Source: Enterobacter sichuanensis
GTDB taxonomy: Bacteria; Pseudomonadota; Gammaproteobacteria; Enterobacterales; Enterobacteriaceae
DNA length: 64,000 nt
Reading direction: 5' to 3'
Assembly: GCF_002939185.1 (NCBI RefSeq)
Contig: NZ_POVL01000001.1
Location: forward strand, 153,041 to 217,040
Within the stretch, counting starts at the first letter, position 1; every line of letters begins with the position of its first letter. Of the stretch, positions 50,439 through 58,625 are shown one piece after another. The position numbers and the translations under genes were made by a program. The notes beneath the pieces were generated by a model. The model was not told the DNA's origin. It was given only the letters and a program-made list of their open reading frames with translations, and did no database searches.

Positions 50439-51659
50439 TTAGCTAAACGTATTGGTCACTTCCTGCAGGTCACGATCGTCCAGCTCGCGTTCAAAGCTGC
50501 GCAGACGTTTGTAGATGGACATCAACTCCACCAGCGTGGTCCAGGAGCTGATCAGGTACTGGAACGACCCGCGAACCTGACCGAAAACATTGGTGATCTG
50601 CGTCATCAGACCGAGGGTAATCGTACCCGCAACAATCGACGGAAACAGCAGGAACAAACCGAAAACATTATCCACCTGCAGGTACAAAATACGCGCAATG
50701 TTGAAATACATATAGTGGAAGTAGAGACGGAAATAGTTACGACGCACGGCGCCAAACAGCTCGCGGACGGTCGGCGGCGAGGCGCGGCTGGCATCGTCTT
50801 CACCGTAAACCAGCTCTTTACGGTATGCGGCTTCGACGCGTTGATTTTTAAACTCCAGTCCCGGCAGTTTGATCCCCACCACCGCCAGCAAACCCGTTCC
50901 CATCAGCGACCAGACAATCGCGGCAATCACCAGACCATACGGCAGATGACCAACAATCGGTAGATCCGGCACGTGCGCCGAGAGCGTTACCAGCACGGGC
51001 AGGAAAGCAATCAGCGTCATGATGGCATTGATAAAGCTGACACCCATGTCTTCAAGGGTGGAGGCGAAACGCATGGTGTCTTCCTGCACACGCTGCGCGG
51101 CGCCTTCGATATGGCGCAGGTGCTGCCAGTGCGCCATGTAATGTTCGTTCATAGCGGTACGCCAGCGGAAAACGTAGTGGCTGACGAAAAAGTTGTTCAT
51201 CACGCCAATGACCACCGCAATAAGAGCGATACCGAGGAAGATCCCCACTTCATGGTAGAACTGGTTGATGGTCACCTTATGCGGTGAACTGAGGGCAGTC
51301 TGGATCAGATCGTAGAACGGCGCATACCAGGCGTTCACCGCCACGCCCACTTCCACGAGGAACCAGGTCACAAAGATAATCAGCGATGTGCCGAGAATTG
51401 ACCAGTACTGCCAGCGGTGCGGAGAATAAACAAACCAGAACAGCGCAAACAGCCCCACGCATACCATGTAATAGGCGTAAAACAGCAGGTAGCTCAGCGA
51501 CCAGAAGCGCGCGGCGCTAATCGGTACTTCGCCCGTCGCGCCGGTAATGCGAGCCAGCCACGCGCCGCCGCCCGCCTGCCAGAAAATGACAGCGATCAGT
51601 GCCCAAATAAATGCCGACAGGAAAAAAGGCCCCGGCTTTGGGAAAAAAGACTTAAACAT
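50439..51659 (-). CDS. sbmA: Peptide antibiotic transporter SbmA
   Basis: 406 residues, same as E. coli SbmA. An SbmA/BacA-family inner-membrane protein related to the membrane domain of ABC exporters but without an ATPase; several hydrophobic segments at about 12-35, 60-90, 125-160, 205-240 and others. Conserved blocks include [23 protein letters not shown] and [24 protein letters not shown]. It uses the proton gradient to import microcins B17 and J25, bleomycin and proline-rich peptides. In an operon with yaiW. Confidence 0.96.
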   Translation of the reverse strand: MFKSFFPKPGPFFLSAFIWALIAVIFWQAGGGAWLARITGATGEVPISAARFWSLSYLLFYAYYMVCVGLFALFWFVYSPHRWQYWSILGTSLIIFVTWFLVEVGVAVNAWYAPFYDLIQTALSSPHKVTINQFYHEVGIFLGIALIAVVIGVMNNFFVSHYVFRWRTAMNEHYMAHWQHLRHIEGAAQRVQEDTMRFASTLEDMGVSFINAIMTLIAFLPVLVTLSAHVPDLPIVGHLPYGLVIAAIVWSLMGTGLLAVVGIKLPGLEFKNQRVEAAYRKELVYGEDDASRASPPTVRELFGAVRRNYFRLYFHYMYFNIARILYLQVDNVFGLFLLFPSIVAGTITLGLMTQITNVFGQVRGSFQYLISSWTTLVELMSIYKRLRSFERELDDRDLQEVTNTFS

Positions 51660-51773
51660 AATGCTTCCTTCTTGTTGTTATGGCTGTTGCTGTGTACAAC
51701 ACATCACCACACGAAAATCTGCCTGAGCCAGTCTCCCGACTCAGGCAAAAAGGTCAGACCCAGGGGTTGATAA

Positions 51774-52307
51774 TTAGTTCGCTTTCCAGTTTTCGAGAAT
51801 TGTTTCGGTGCGTTTCACCGCGAGAGGATTCGCTGGCGCAATGAAGTTACGCCAGACGTCGTTGTGGTGGTTGATCAGGATCCGTGCTTCTGCAGCCGGG
51901 CGGTTGGATGTGGTATGGGCATCCTCTGCGACAGTGATGTGATACCCCCGACTGACGCCGTTCTTGATCGTCGCGTCAACACAATAATCCGTGGCGCAGC
52001 CGCAGATCACAAACTCGCGAATGCCCTGCTCACGCAGCAGCGTCTCAAGCCCGGTGTTGTAAAAGGCATCACAGGCGGTCTTCGTCACGTAAAACGCGCC
52101 GGCTGGCTGGTCCAGCTCGGGAAGCAGGGCAAACCCTTCGCTCCCCTCCTCAAGCCCACCTTCTTCCGTGTGCTGAATAAAGATGACGGTATCGGCCGCC
52201 TGCGTAAGCTGGTTAATACGCGAAACACATATTTCTCGCTGAAGACGAGGGGTCTCAAACACCCCTTGCTGCATATCGACAACCATCACCACACGCTTCT
52301 CAGACAT
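51774..52307 (-). CDS. Isochorismatase-family cysteine hydrolase
   Basis: A 177-residue hydrolase with the family's catalytic triad: Asp in VVMVVDMQQG near residue 11, Lys in TKTACDAFYNTGL near 77, and Cys in VICGCATDYCVDATI near 112 (CATDYCV), so it should be active on an amide or enol-ether substrate. Substrate unknown; the family includes isochorismatases, nicotinamidases and various amidohydrolases. I use ATG 52307 with GGAG upstream (ACGGAGAACGGT). It lies between sbmA and ampH, where E. coli has no gene, and is divergent from ampH. Confidence 0.88.
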   Translation of the reverse strand: MSEKRVVMVVDMQQGVFETPRLQREICVSRINQLTQAADTVIFIQHTEEGGLEEGSEGFALLPELDQPAGAFYVTKTACDAFYNTGLETLLREQGIREFVICGCATDYCVDATIKNGVSRGYHITVAEDAHTTSNRPAAEARILINHHNDVWRNFIAPANPLAVKRTETILENWKAN

Positions 52308-52510
52308 ACCGTTCTCCGTAAAATTGAGTGACACTGGTGCCTATCATAAGCCCGATGTCACAAAATGGGAGATGGCGCCTGAGTAAATTGTTTATATTTA
52401 CCCATGGTTACGTTTTTCTCGCTATGTTATGTAATTCGGGGCATTGCGCGACATCGATTAGTAGTATAAATACCCATTACTTTCCTCATTCACTTCATGG
52501 ATGCTCTTCG

Positions 52511-53671
52511 TTGAAACGTTGTCTGCTCTTTTTTGCCGCGCTGTGTGCGGTGAGCTTTTCTACCGCCCAGGCAGCCCAACCGCTGACGGCGCCGGTTTTA
52601 GCTTCTGATATTGCCGATCGCTACGCGAATTTAATCTATTACGGCAGCGGCGCGACCGGGATGGCGTTGGTCGTGATCGACGGCAACCAGCGAGTGTTCC
52701 GCAGCTTTGGCGAAACGCGCCCGGGTAATAACGTTCGCCCGCAGCTGGATTCCGTTATCCGCATCGCGTCCTTAACCAAGCTGATGACCAGCGAAATGCT
52801 GGTGAAACTCCTCGACCAGGGCGTGGTGAAACTCGACGACCCGCTCAGCAAATATGCGCCCCCGGGCGCGCGGGTACCGACATATCAGGGGACACCGATC
52901 CGGCTGGTGAACCTTGCCACCCATACCAGTGCCCTGCCGCGTGAGCAGCCTGGCGGCGCGGCGCATCGTGACGTCTTTGTCTGGCCTACGCGCGACCAGC
53001 GCTGGAGTTACCTGAGTACCGCCACGCTGAAGGTGGCGCCGGGTTCGCAGGCCTCTTATTCAAACCTGGCATTTGACCTGCTGGCGGATGCCCTCTCAAC
53101 GGCGGCCGGCAAACCCTACCCTCAGCTGTTTGAAGAGCAGATCACCCGTCCGCTGGGGATGAAAGACACCACCTTTACCCCTTCCCCGGATCAGTGCCGT
53201 CGTCTGATGGTGGCCGAGAAAGGCGCAAGCCCCTGTAATAACACGCTGGCAGCCGTGGGCAGCGGTGGGGTGTATTCCACCCCTGGTGATATGATGCGCT
53301 GGATGCAGCAGTTCCTCTCCTCGGATTTCTACACTCGCAACAGCCAGGCCGATCGGATGCAGACCCTGATTTATCAGCGTACGCAGTTGAACCGCGTCAT
53401 CGGGATGGACGTGCCGGGTAAAGCCGATGCTCTCGGCCTGGGCTGGGTCTATATGGCGCCGAAAAATGGCCGTCCGGGTATTATCCAAAAAACGGGCGGC
53501 GGCGGGGGCTTCATTACCTATATGGCAATGATCCCACAGTCAAACGTGGGGGCGTTTGTGGTGGTCACCCGCTCGCCGCATACGCGTTTCGTCAATATGA
53601 GTGACGGTATTAATAACTTAGTGGCTGAACTGAGCGCCAATAAAGCCCAGGTGCTCACCGCGTCGAACTGA
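52511..53671 (+). CDS. ampH: D-alanyl-D-alanine carboxypeptidase/endopeptidase AmpH
   Basis: A 386-residue class C beta-lactamase-fold penicillin-binding protein. Active-site Ser in SLTKLM (SxxK), the YSN motif in QASYSNLAFDLL, and KTGGGGGF as the KTG box. A Sec signal (residues 1-21, ending AQA/AQP) sends it to the periplasm, where it trims peptidoglycan peptides. I choose TTG 52511, the codon that aligns with the E. coli start (MKRSLLF...); upstream ATGs at 52355 and 52424 would put 30-50 unrelated residues before the signal peptide. The Shine-Dalgarno (GGATG) is weak. It converges on iprA with 2 bases between stops. Confidence 0.93.
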   Translation: MKRCLLFFAALCAVSFSTAQAAQPLTAPVLASDIADRYANLIYYGSGATGMALVVIDGNQRVFRSFGETRPGNNVRPQLDSVIRIASLTKLMTSEMLVKLLDQGVVKLDDPLSKYAPPGARVPTYQGTPIRLVNLATHTSALPREQPGGAAHRDVFVWPTRDQRWSYLSTATLKVAPGSQASYSNLAFDLLADALSTAAGKPYPQLFEEQITRPLGMKDTTFTPSPDQCRRLMVAEKGASPCNNTLAAVGSGGVYSTPGDMMRWMQQFLSSDFYTRNSQADRMQTLIYQRTQLNRVIGMDVPGKADALGLGWVYMAPKNGRPGIIQKTGGGGGFITYMAMIPQSNVGAFVVVTRSPHTRFVNMSDGINNLVAELSANKAQVLTASN

Positions 53672-53673
53672 TC

Positions 53674-54297
53674 TTAATACTCCATGGGCAAGCGGTTGAT
53701 GCTAACCAGCTTGCCCCGGCTCATGTTGATGTAGTTTCCTTGCCGAAGCGCGGCGAGAACCTCTGCCACCACCGAGCGCGAAATTCGGGTGCTTTGTTGA
53801 ATATGATTCATTACACCAATTTTTGAGCGCAGCGTTTCATCCCACTCCGCCATATTCAGCAGCATGGCGCGGATCTGGTGGTAGGAATTATTTCCCACCA
53901 GTTGCATATCGCGTTTCGCAAGAAGGTAATTTATCCACGATAACCAACTGAAGGCCTCTTTCCAGAGCGCATTCTGTTGTATGAGTTGCCGGGTGGTGTC
54001 AGACGATAAATAAAATCCCGTGCAGGGTGTTTTGGCGACCACGTTGTATTTCTGGCAATGTTTAATCATCACGGTGGACAGGCCCAAAATAAATGGCGAT
54101 TTTGCCATACCCACCAGCAATTCATCAGAATGACGATAAATATCAATTATACCGGTTTGTAATACGATCGTGCGGGGCTCATTACACTCACCGGATAGAA
54201 TGAATTGTTGTGGCGCAGATTGAAAAGGGGTACTGGCTGCTATCAGACACTGTTCGAGCCGGCTTAATTCAGCAAGTGGTTTCGCATTAACGCTCGT
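53674..54297 (-). CDS. iprA: IprA/YaiV regulator; initiator appears mutated to ACG
   Basis: A Crp/Fnr-like protein: cNMP-binding-like N-terminal domain (about 1-120) and winged helix (about 135-205, TRISRSVVAEVLAALRQGNYI). It corresponds to E. coli YaiV / Salmonella IprA, an inhibitor of hydrogen-peroxide resistance. The open frame runs from 54327, but there is no ATG, GTG or TTG before a TTG at 54120. The codon aligning with the E. coli initiator is ACG (54297-54295), with GAGG five bases upstream; from it the protein is 207 residues, as in E. coli, with KPLAELSRLEQCL in register. So either ACG is used weakly or the gene has lost its start. A TTG start at 54120 would give only 148 residues. 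Confidence 0.8.
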   Translation of the reverse strand, partial: TSVNAKPLAELSRLEQCLIAASTPFQSAPQQFILSGECNEPRTIVLQTGIIDIYRHSDELLVGMAKSPFILGLSTVMIKHCQKYNVVAKTPCTGFYLSSDTTRQLIQQNALWKEAFSWLSWINYLLAKRDMQLVGNNSYHQIRAMLLNMAEWDETLRSKIGVMNHIQQSTRISRSVVAEVLAALRQGNYINMSRGKLVSINRLPMEY

Positions 54298-54359
54298 GCA
54301 GACCTCAAGACATCCGTATTTGTCGGTTCAATATTATTTTTTATTTTTATCGATAAAAA

Positions 54360-54382
54360 AGCGGGGGATAATTCCCCCCGCT
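54360..54382 (-). terminator. Intrinsic terminator of the autotransporter gene
   Basis: On the minus strand AGCGGGGGGA and TCCCCCGCT pair around ATTA, followed by TTTTTTATCG. It lies 9 bases after the autotransporter stop and directly upstream of iprA. Confidence 0.88.
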
Positions 54383-54390
54383 GACAGACA

Positions 54391-57147
54391 TTACCAGGTA
54401 TATTTCACGCCCACATTGGCGCCCCAGTTCTGGTCAACGTCGCCGCCGCCCAGATAAGTGGCATCCGTGTAAGCACTGAAGTTCTTCGTGAAGCTGAACT
54501 GTGTCCCCAGTCCCACGCGCACAGCGGAACCTTCTACGCCGTTATCGATGCTGTCACCGTTAATATCAGCATTGTTATCAGCGTCATCATAGACCCAGGC
54601 CAGTTTGAAGTATGGCGTCAGAGCCTGGTCACCGCTGTAGTTGAAGGTGTATCCCGCATCAAGGCCGAGTTCATAACGCAGGCTATCGTAAGATTGCCCG
54701 TCAACGCGCATGTCGTTACTCAGACGGTAATCATCACCCGACTGGAACAGGCCCGAGACGGCAGCGTATGGCGTCACGTAGCCAGACAGGCTGGGTTTCC
54801 AGTCATAGCCCAGTTTCATTCCAAAGCCTACCGCATCTGTCGTGGTATTACCGTCCACGTACTGACCGTTGCTCATATTTGCGGAAAGATCATTATTGAA
54901 ACGGGTATAGCTCAGTGAGCTGTCGAGGAACATATCGTTCGCAAACTTCGCTGAGGCATAGATCATCGCCGTCTGGCTATCCTGATCAACCTGACCGGTA
55001 CGATCGCTGATATCCCCCTTCGCGAACCCTGCCGCGCCACCGACGATCCACTTCGCGTTATTACCGTCGATCTGCGTATCCAGACCCACCATAATGCCGC
55101 TGACGTCCTGATCGTAGCTGATAACGCCGTTGTCACCGTCGAAGTTGCCGCCAAAGTAGCTCACCCACGCCCCGCCGTTATCCGCCAGACCGTGACGGCT
55201 GTTGGTCAGACGCGTCCCTACGGTATCCTGCTGCAAGTTCCAGATGTTGGTATTAGCAGAAGGAATGCTCAGCGCCATATTGGCGTAGTCGGTTAGCTCT
55301 TTCTGCTGCAGAACGACAGTGTCCCCCTGCTGCTTCGCCTGATAGGTATAAGCACCTAAATCGGCTTTGTTGGCGGCAGTGAAGCTGGCCGCTGTATCCG
55401 CGTTATTGTCATAGACACGGACGATCTCTCTGTTTTTGTAATCGGCAACGGAACCGGCCCCCGTCGCATCGTCGATACGCACCTTGTAGTTGCCTGCGAC
55501 ATCACCGTTCACCGCCAGATGGCCGTCAGAATTCAGCGCCACAACACCATAGTCGTAATCGGCTTTGTGCGTATCGTTAGTGGTATAGCGTGCGTTGTTC
55601 AGATCGCTGTTCAGCACGTAATCACGGCTGGCTACATTCAGCACACCGCCATCGGTCAGTACCATATTGTGCGTATCAACCTGACCCAGTCCCAGTGCCA
55701 GCTCAGCACCGTTATCGACGGTGATGGTGTTGGCATACAGTTCCGCCGTTTCTTCCGTCAGTGCCGCACGGCTATAGCTGTCCAGATACAGATGGTCGGT
55801 CGCCACGCCACCGCTGTCGCCCACGTTCAATGATGAGGCATTGGTCAGGGTGATGGTATCCGCCAGCAGGCCAGAGTTTTCAACATTCACCTGCGACTGG
55901 TTGTTTACCTTCAACGTATCGATATTCGACTGCTTACGGGTATCCCACTCAGAGCCGTTATCCAGCGTGACGTTAAACAGACCGCTCTGATAAACCTCCT
56001 CCCCTGCAACGTGACCGTTGCTGTCGTAGGTGGAATCCGGCCAGATACTGTTCGGAGAGAGCGCTCGCCAGTCAACATTGCTGTATCCCTGGCCATACAT
56101 TTGTGACGTGCTGATGGCTTCCACGCTGGACTGCGCAGCACCCACCCATTTGCTGCCGTTGGTCAGCGTGACATCCAGTTTATCGGTGCCATCCCAGCCG
56201 TTGGTGGTTGGGTTATACACGCCGTCTGCGGTGGTATCGGTTACCGGATCCCCATTCTCGTAGAAGTTATTGTCGAAGGTGCTGGAGAAGAGAATATCGC
56301 CCGTCACGGTGGAGTGATCAAACGTCGCGGTCGTTTGCATCGCGTTGTCAGACGCACCGGCAGCAACGATCAGCGCCGCGTCGTCTGCCGCGGTGGCATT
56401 ATTTTCACCATAATCACTCGGCTTCGCCGTCTGGCCGTAGAACCCGCTGGTGCCCAGATCGCTATAGGCGCCAGATGTCAGAACAGAGTCTTTTACCACC
56501 AGGGTATTGGTGAAGACATTGCTGCTGTTGGCCACCCCTTCAACGTTATCATACGGTGTGTTGTCTCGTTCCTGCGTTCCCTGCGTCAGCGTAATACCCG
56601 CTATGTGGGAATTATTCTGAATGACAATATCCGATTCAACATCAAGCGTGATGGCATTACCCAGCGCGTAAGTATCCAGAGAGTGCGCTTCAGTGCTATT
56701 ACCGTCAACCACATCATAAGCATAGTGCTCATAGGCATCGTTGATGGTCGTGTTATCCACCGTCAGGCTAAAGCGATCGTACTGAGTTCCATCATTTTCG
56801 GTACAAGTGGTATCCATGCAGGCAGAAGTGATCATGCCATTAATCGTGCTGTTAGATATACTCAGCGAATGCGTTTGTCCATTAGCACCATCGTTCAGAT
56901 GGTACGTTGAAATAACGCCATTCACGGTGGATTTATTAATCACCGGATAAATATCACCGTCATGGCTGTCACCAGCGTAATCCCAGTCAGCATACCCATA
57001 ATACCAGGGTGTCGTCACGGTATTATCATATCCATAAATATTATATGTCGTGCCGGAAATATCTTTCGCATTGGCCTGAGAAGCGATAGCCAGGGTACAG
57101 GCTAATGCAAGTTGAGATACAACCAGTTTCTTTTTCCATGTTTGCAT
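54391..57147 (-). CDS. Autotransporter outer-membrane protein (AidA/EhaC-like)
   Basis: A 918-residue type Va autotransporter. A Sec signal (MQTWKKKLVVSQLALACTLAIASQANA) is followed by a passenger of repeated beta-helix strands rich in Asn, Thr, Ser and Asp (about 28-640) with NGSKW and NGSEW motifs, and a C-terminal beta-barrel (about 660-918) ending in the aromatic VGVKYTW. Few cysteines (two, CMDTTC). It sits where E. coli has yaiT-yaiU/ehaC, which is disrupted in K-12. ATG 57147 has GAGGAGG nine bases upstream. Adhesion, aggregation or biofilm roles are typical of the family; the target is unknown. Confidence 0.88.
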   Translation of the reverse strand: MQTWKKKLVVSQLALACTLAIASQANAKDISGTTYNIYGYDNTVTTPWYYGYADWDYAGDSHDGDIYPVINKSTVNGVISTYHLNDGANGQTHSLSISNSTINGMITSACMDTTCTENDGTQYDRFSLTVDNTTINDAYEHYAYDVVDGNSTEAHSLDTYALGNAITLDVESDIVIQNNSHIAGITLTQGTQERDNTPYDNVEGVANSSNVFTNTLVVKDSVLTSGAYSDLGTSGFYGQTAKPSDYGENNATAADDAALIVAAGASDNAMQTTATFDHSTVTGDILFSSTFDNNFYENGDPVTDTTADGVYNPTTNGWDGTDKLDVTLTNGSKWVGAAQSSVEAISTSQMYGQGYSNVDWRALSPNSIWPDSTYDSNGHVAGEEVYQSGLFNVTLDNGSEWDTRKQSNIDTLKVNNQSQVNVENSGLLADTITLTNASSLNVGDSGGVATDHLYLDSYSRAALTEETAELYANTITVDNGAELALGLGQVDTHNMVLTDGGVLNVASRDYVLNSDLNNARYTTNDTHKADYDYGVVALNSDGHLAVNGDVAGNYKVRIDDATGAGSVADYKNREIVRVYDNNADTAASFTAANKADLGAYTYQAKQQGDTVVLQQKELTDYANMALSIPSANTNIWNLQQDTVGTRLTNSRHGLADNGGAWVSYFGGNFDGDNGVISYDQDVSGIMVGLDTQIDGNNAKWIVGGAAGFAKGDISDRTGQVDQDSQTAMIYASAKFANDMFLDSSLSYTRFNNDLSANMSNGQYVDGNTTTDAVGFGMKLGYDWKPSLSGYVTPYAAVSGLFQSGDDYRLSNDMRVDGQSYDSLRYELGLDAGYTFNYSGDQALTPYFKLAWVYDDADNNADINGDSIDNGVEGSAVRVGLGTQFSFTKNFSAYTDATYLGGGDVDQNWGANVGVKYTW

Positions 57148-57578
57148 TGGGTCATCCCTCCTCAGGGACGTAAGCAAGTTTGTCCATCAAATCATTTGGC
57201 AATATTTTATTGCGCAGCGAATTATGCATTTTCATTTCGAAAAGGTTCAATGAATGATTCAATTAAGTCCGGATACAGACAAACAGCATCAAAAACGGGT
57301 AAACAAACACGACAAAACAGTCACATGGAAAATAAACGCCATAAGCACAGGGAATATTTTAAAGAATAAGAAATCATTATTTATGATATATCTATTTCAA
57401 TACAGAAATTTCACCAATACTTCACGCCGTTAAAACCGCGCTTTTCTCGTTATATAAAGTCATCGCCTGAAACATCGCAGCGCGCATTTCGCATTAACAA
57501 AAAGCCCACTTTCGTAAAACCACAGCCGCCACTTTGATGTACACTAGCCCTCTTTGTTCCACAAACATCAGGCATACC
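57148..57578. other. 431-bp AT-rich region between autotransporter and hemB
   Basis: Divergent promoter region. It is clearly more AT-rich than its neighbours, notably 57195-57270 and 57350-57420. I see no tRNA-like fold, repeat or credible gene. Small possible hemB promoter elements lie near 57525-57550, but none is convincing. Confidence 0.6.
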
Positions 57579-58553
57579 ATGACCGATTTAATTGCACGCC
57601 CCCGCCGCCTGCGCAAGTCACCTGCACTGCGCGCCATGTTTGAAGAGACAACCCTGACCTTAAACGATCTGGTGTTGCCGATTTTTGTCGAAGAAGAGAT
57701 TGATGACTACAAGGCCATCGAAGCCATGCCTGGCGTGATGCGCATTCCTGAGAAGCATCTGGCGCGTGAGATCGAACGTATCGCCAACGCGGGGATCCGC
57801 TCGGTGATGACCTTCGGCATCTCCCACCATACCGACGCGACCGGCAGCGACGCGTGGAAAGAGGATGGCCTCGTCGCCCGCATGTCGCGGATCTGCAAAG
57901 AGACCGTGCCGGAAATGGTGGTGATGTCCGACACCTGCTTCTGCGAATATACCTCGCACGGCCACTGCGGCGTGCTGTGCGATCATGGCGTGGATAACGA
58001 TGCCACCCTGTTGAACCTGGGCAAGCAGGCTGTCGTCGCGGCCGCTGCAGGAGCCGATTTCATCGCCCCTTCAGCCGCGATGGACGGACAGGTTCAGGCA
58101 ATTCGCCAGGCTCTGGATGCGGCGGGCTTTACCGACACCGCCATCATGTCCTACTCCACCAAATTTGCCTCTTCCTTCTACGGCCCGTTCCGTGAAGCTG
58201 CCGGTACCGCGCTGAAGGGCGATCGTAAAACCTATCAGATGAACCCGCTGAACCGTCGGGAAGCGATCCGCGAATCCCTGCTTGATGAAGCCCAGGGTGC
58301 TGATTGCCTGATGGTGAAACCGGCTGGCGCGTATCTGGATATTCTGCGCGACATCCGCGAGCGTACCGAGCTGCCGCTGGGCGCTTACCAGGTCAGCGGT
58401 GAATATGCGATGATCAAGTTCGCCGCGCTGGCGGGTGCGATTGACGAAGAGAAAGTGATCCTGGAAAGCCTGGGGGCGATCAAACGCGCGGGTGCGGATC
58501 TGATCTTCAGCTACTTCGCACTGGATCTGGCTGAGAAAAAAATCCTCCGCTAA
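57579..58553 (+). CDS. hemB: Delta-aminolevulinic acid dehydratase (porphobilinogen synthase)
   Basis: 324 residues, as in E. coli HemB. The zinc cysteines are in [17 protein letters not shown] near residues 118-134, and the two Schiff-base lysines in [12 protein letters not shown] near 195 and [13 protein letters not shown] near 247. It condenses two 5-aminolevulinate molecules to porphobilinogen in haem synthesis. I use ATG 57579 ([14 protein letters not shown]); an ATG at 57534 adds 15 unrelated residues. Monocistronic, with olsF 72 bases downstream. Confidence 0.97.
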   Translation: MTDLIARPRRLRKSPALRAMFEETTLTLNDLVLPIFVEEEIDDYKAIEAMPGVMRIPEKHLAREIERIANAGIRSVMTFGISHHTDATGSDAWKEDGLVARMSRICKETVPEMVVMSDTCFCEYTSHGHCGVLCDHGVDNDATLLNLGKQAVVAAAAGADFIAPSAAMDGQVQAIRQALDAAGFTDTAIMSYSTKFASSFYGPFREAAGTALKGDRKTYQMNPLNRREAIRESLLDEAQGADCLMVKPAGAYLDILRDIRERTELPLGAYQVSGEYAMIKFAALAGAIDEEKVILESLGAIKRAGADLIFSYFALDLAEKKILR

Positions 58554-58625
58554 TCTTCACCAAACTGCAATACAACCGACATCTCCTCCTTCTACTGTCT
58601 GGGCAAGACGGCAGGAGGAGTGACC

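Noticed and set aside
52328..52510. AmpH starting from ATG 52355 or 52424
   Set aside because: Both would place 30 to 50 unrelated residues before an obvious signal peptide. TTG 52511 aligns with the E. coli start.
53674..54120. iprA as a 148-residue protein starting at TTG 54120
   Set aside because: The frame continues upstream with 59 residues that match the cNMP-binding-like domain of YaiV, so this start would truncate a conserved domain. There is no Shine-Dalgarno before it.
57250..57369. 39-codon frame with AAAGG upstream in the autotransporter-hemB gap
   Set aside because: Lys/Arg-rich product with no recognisable fold or relative, in an AT-rich region where short frames occur by chance. 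No promoter or terminator supports it.
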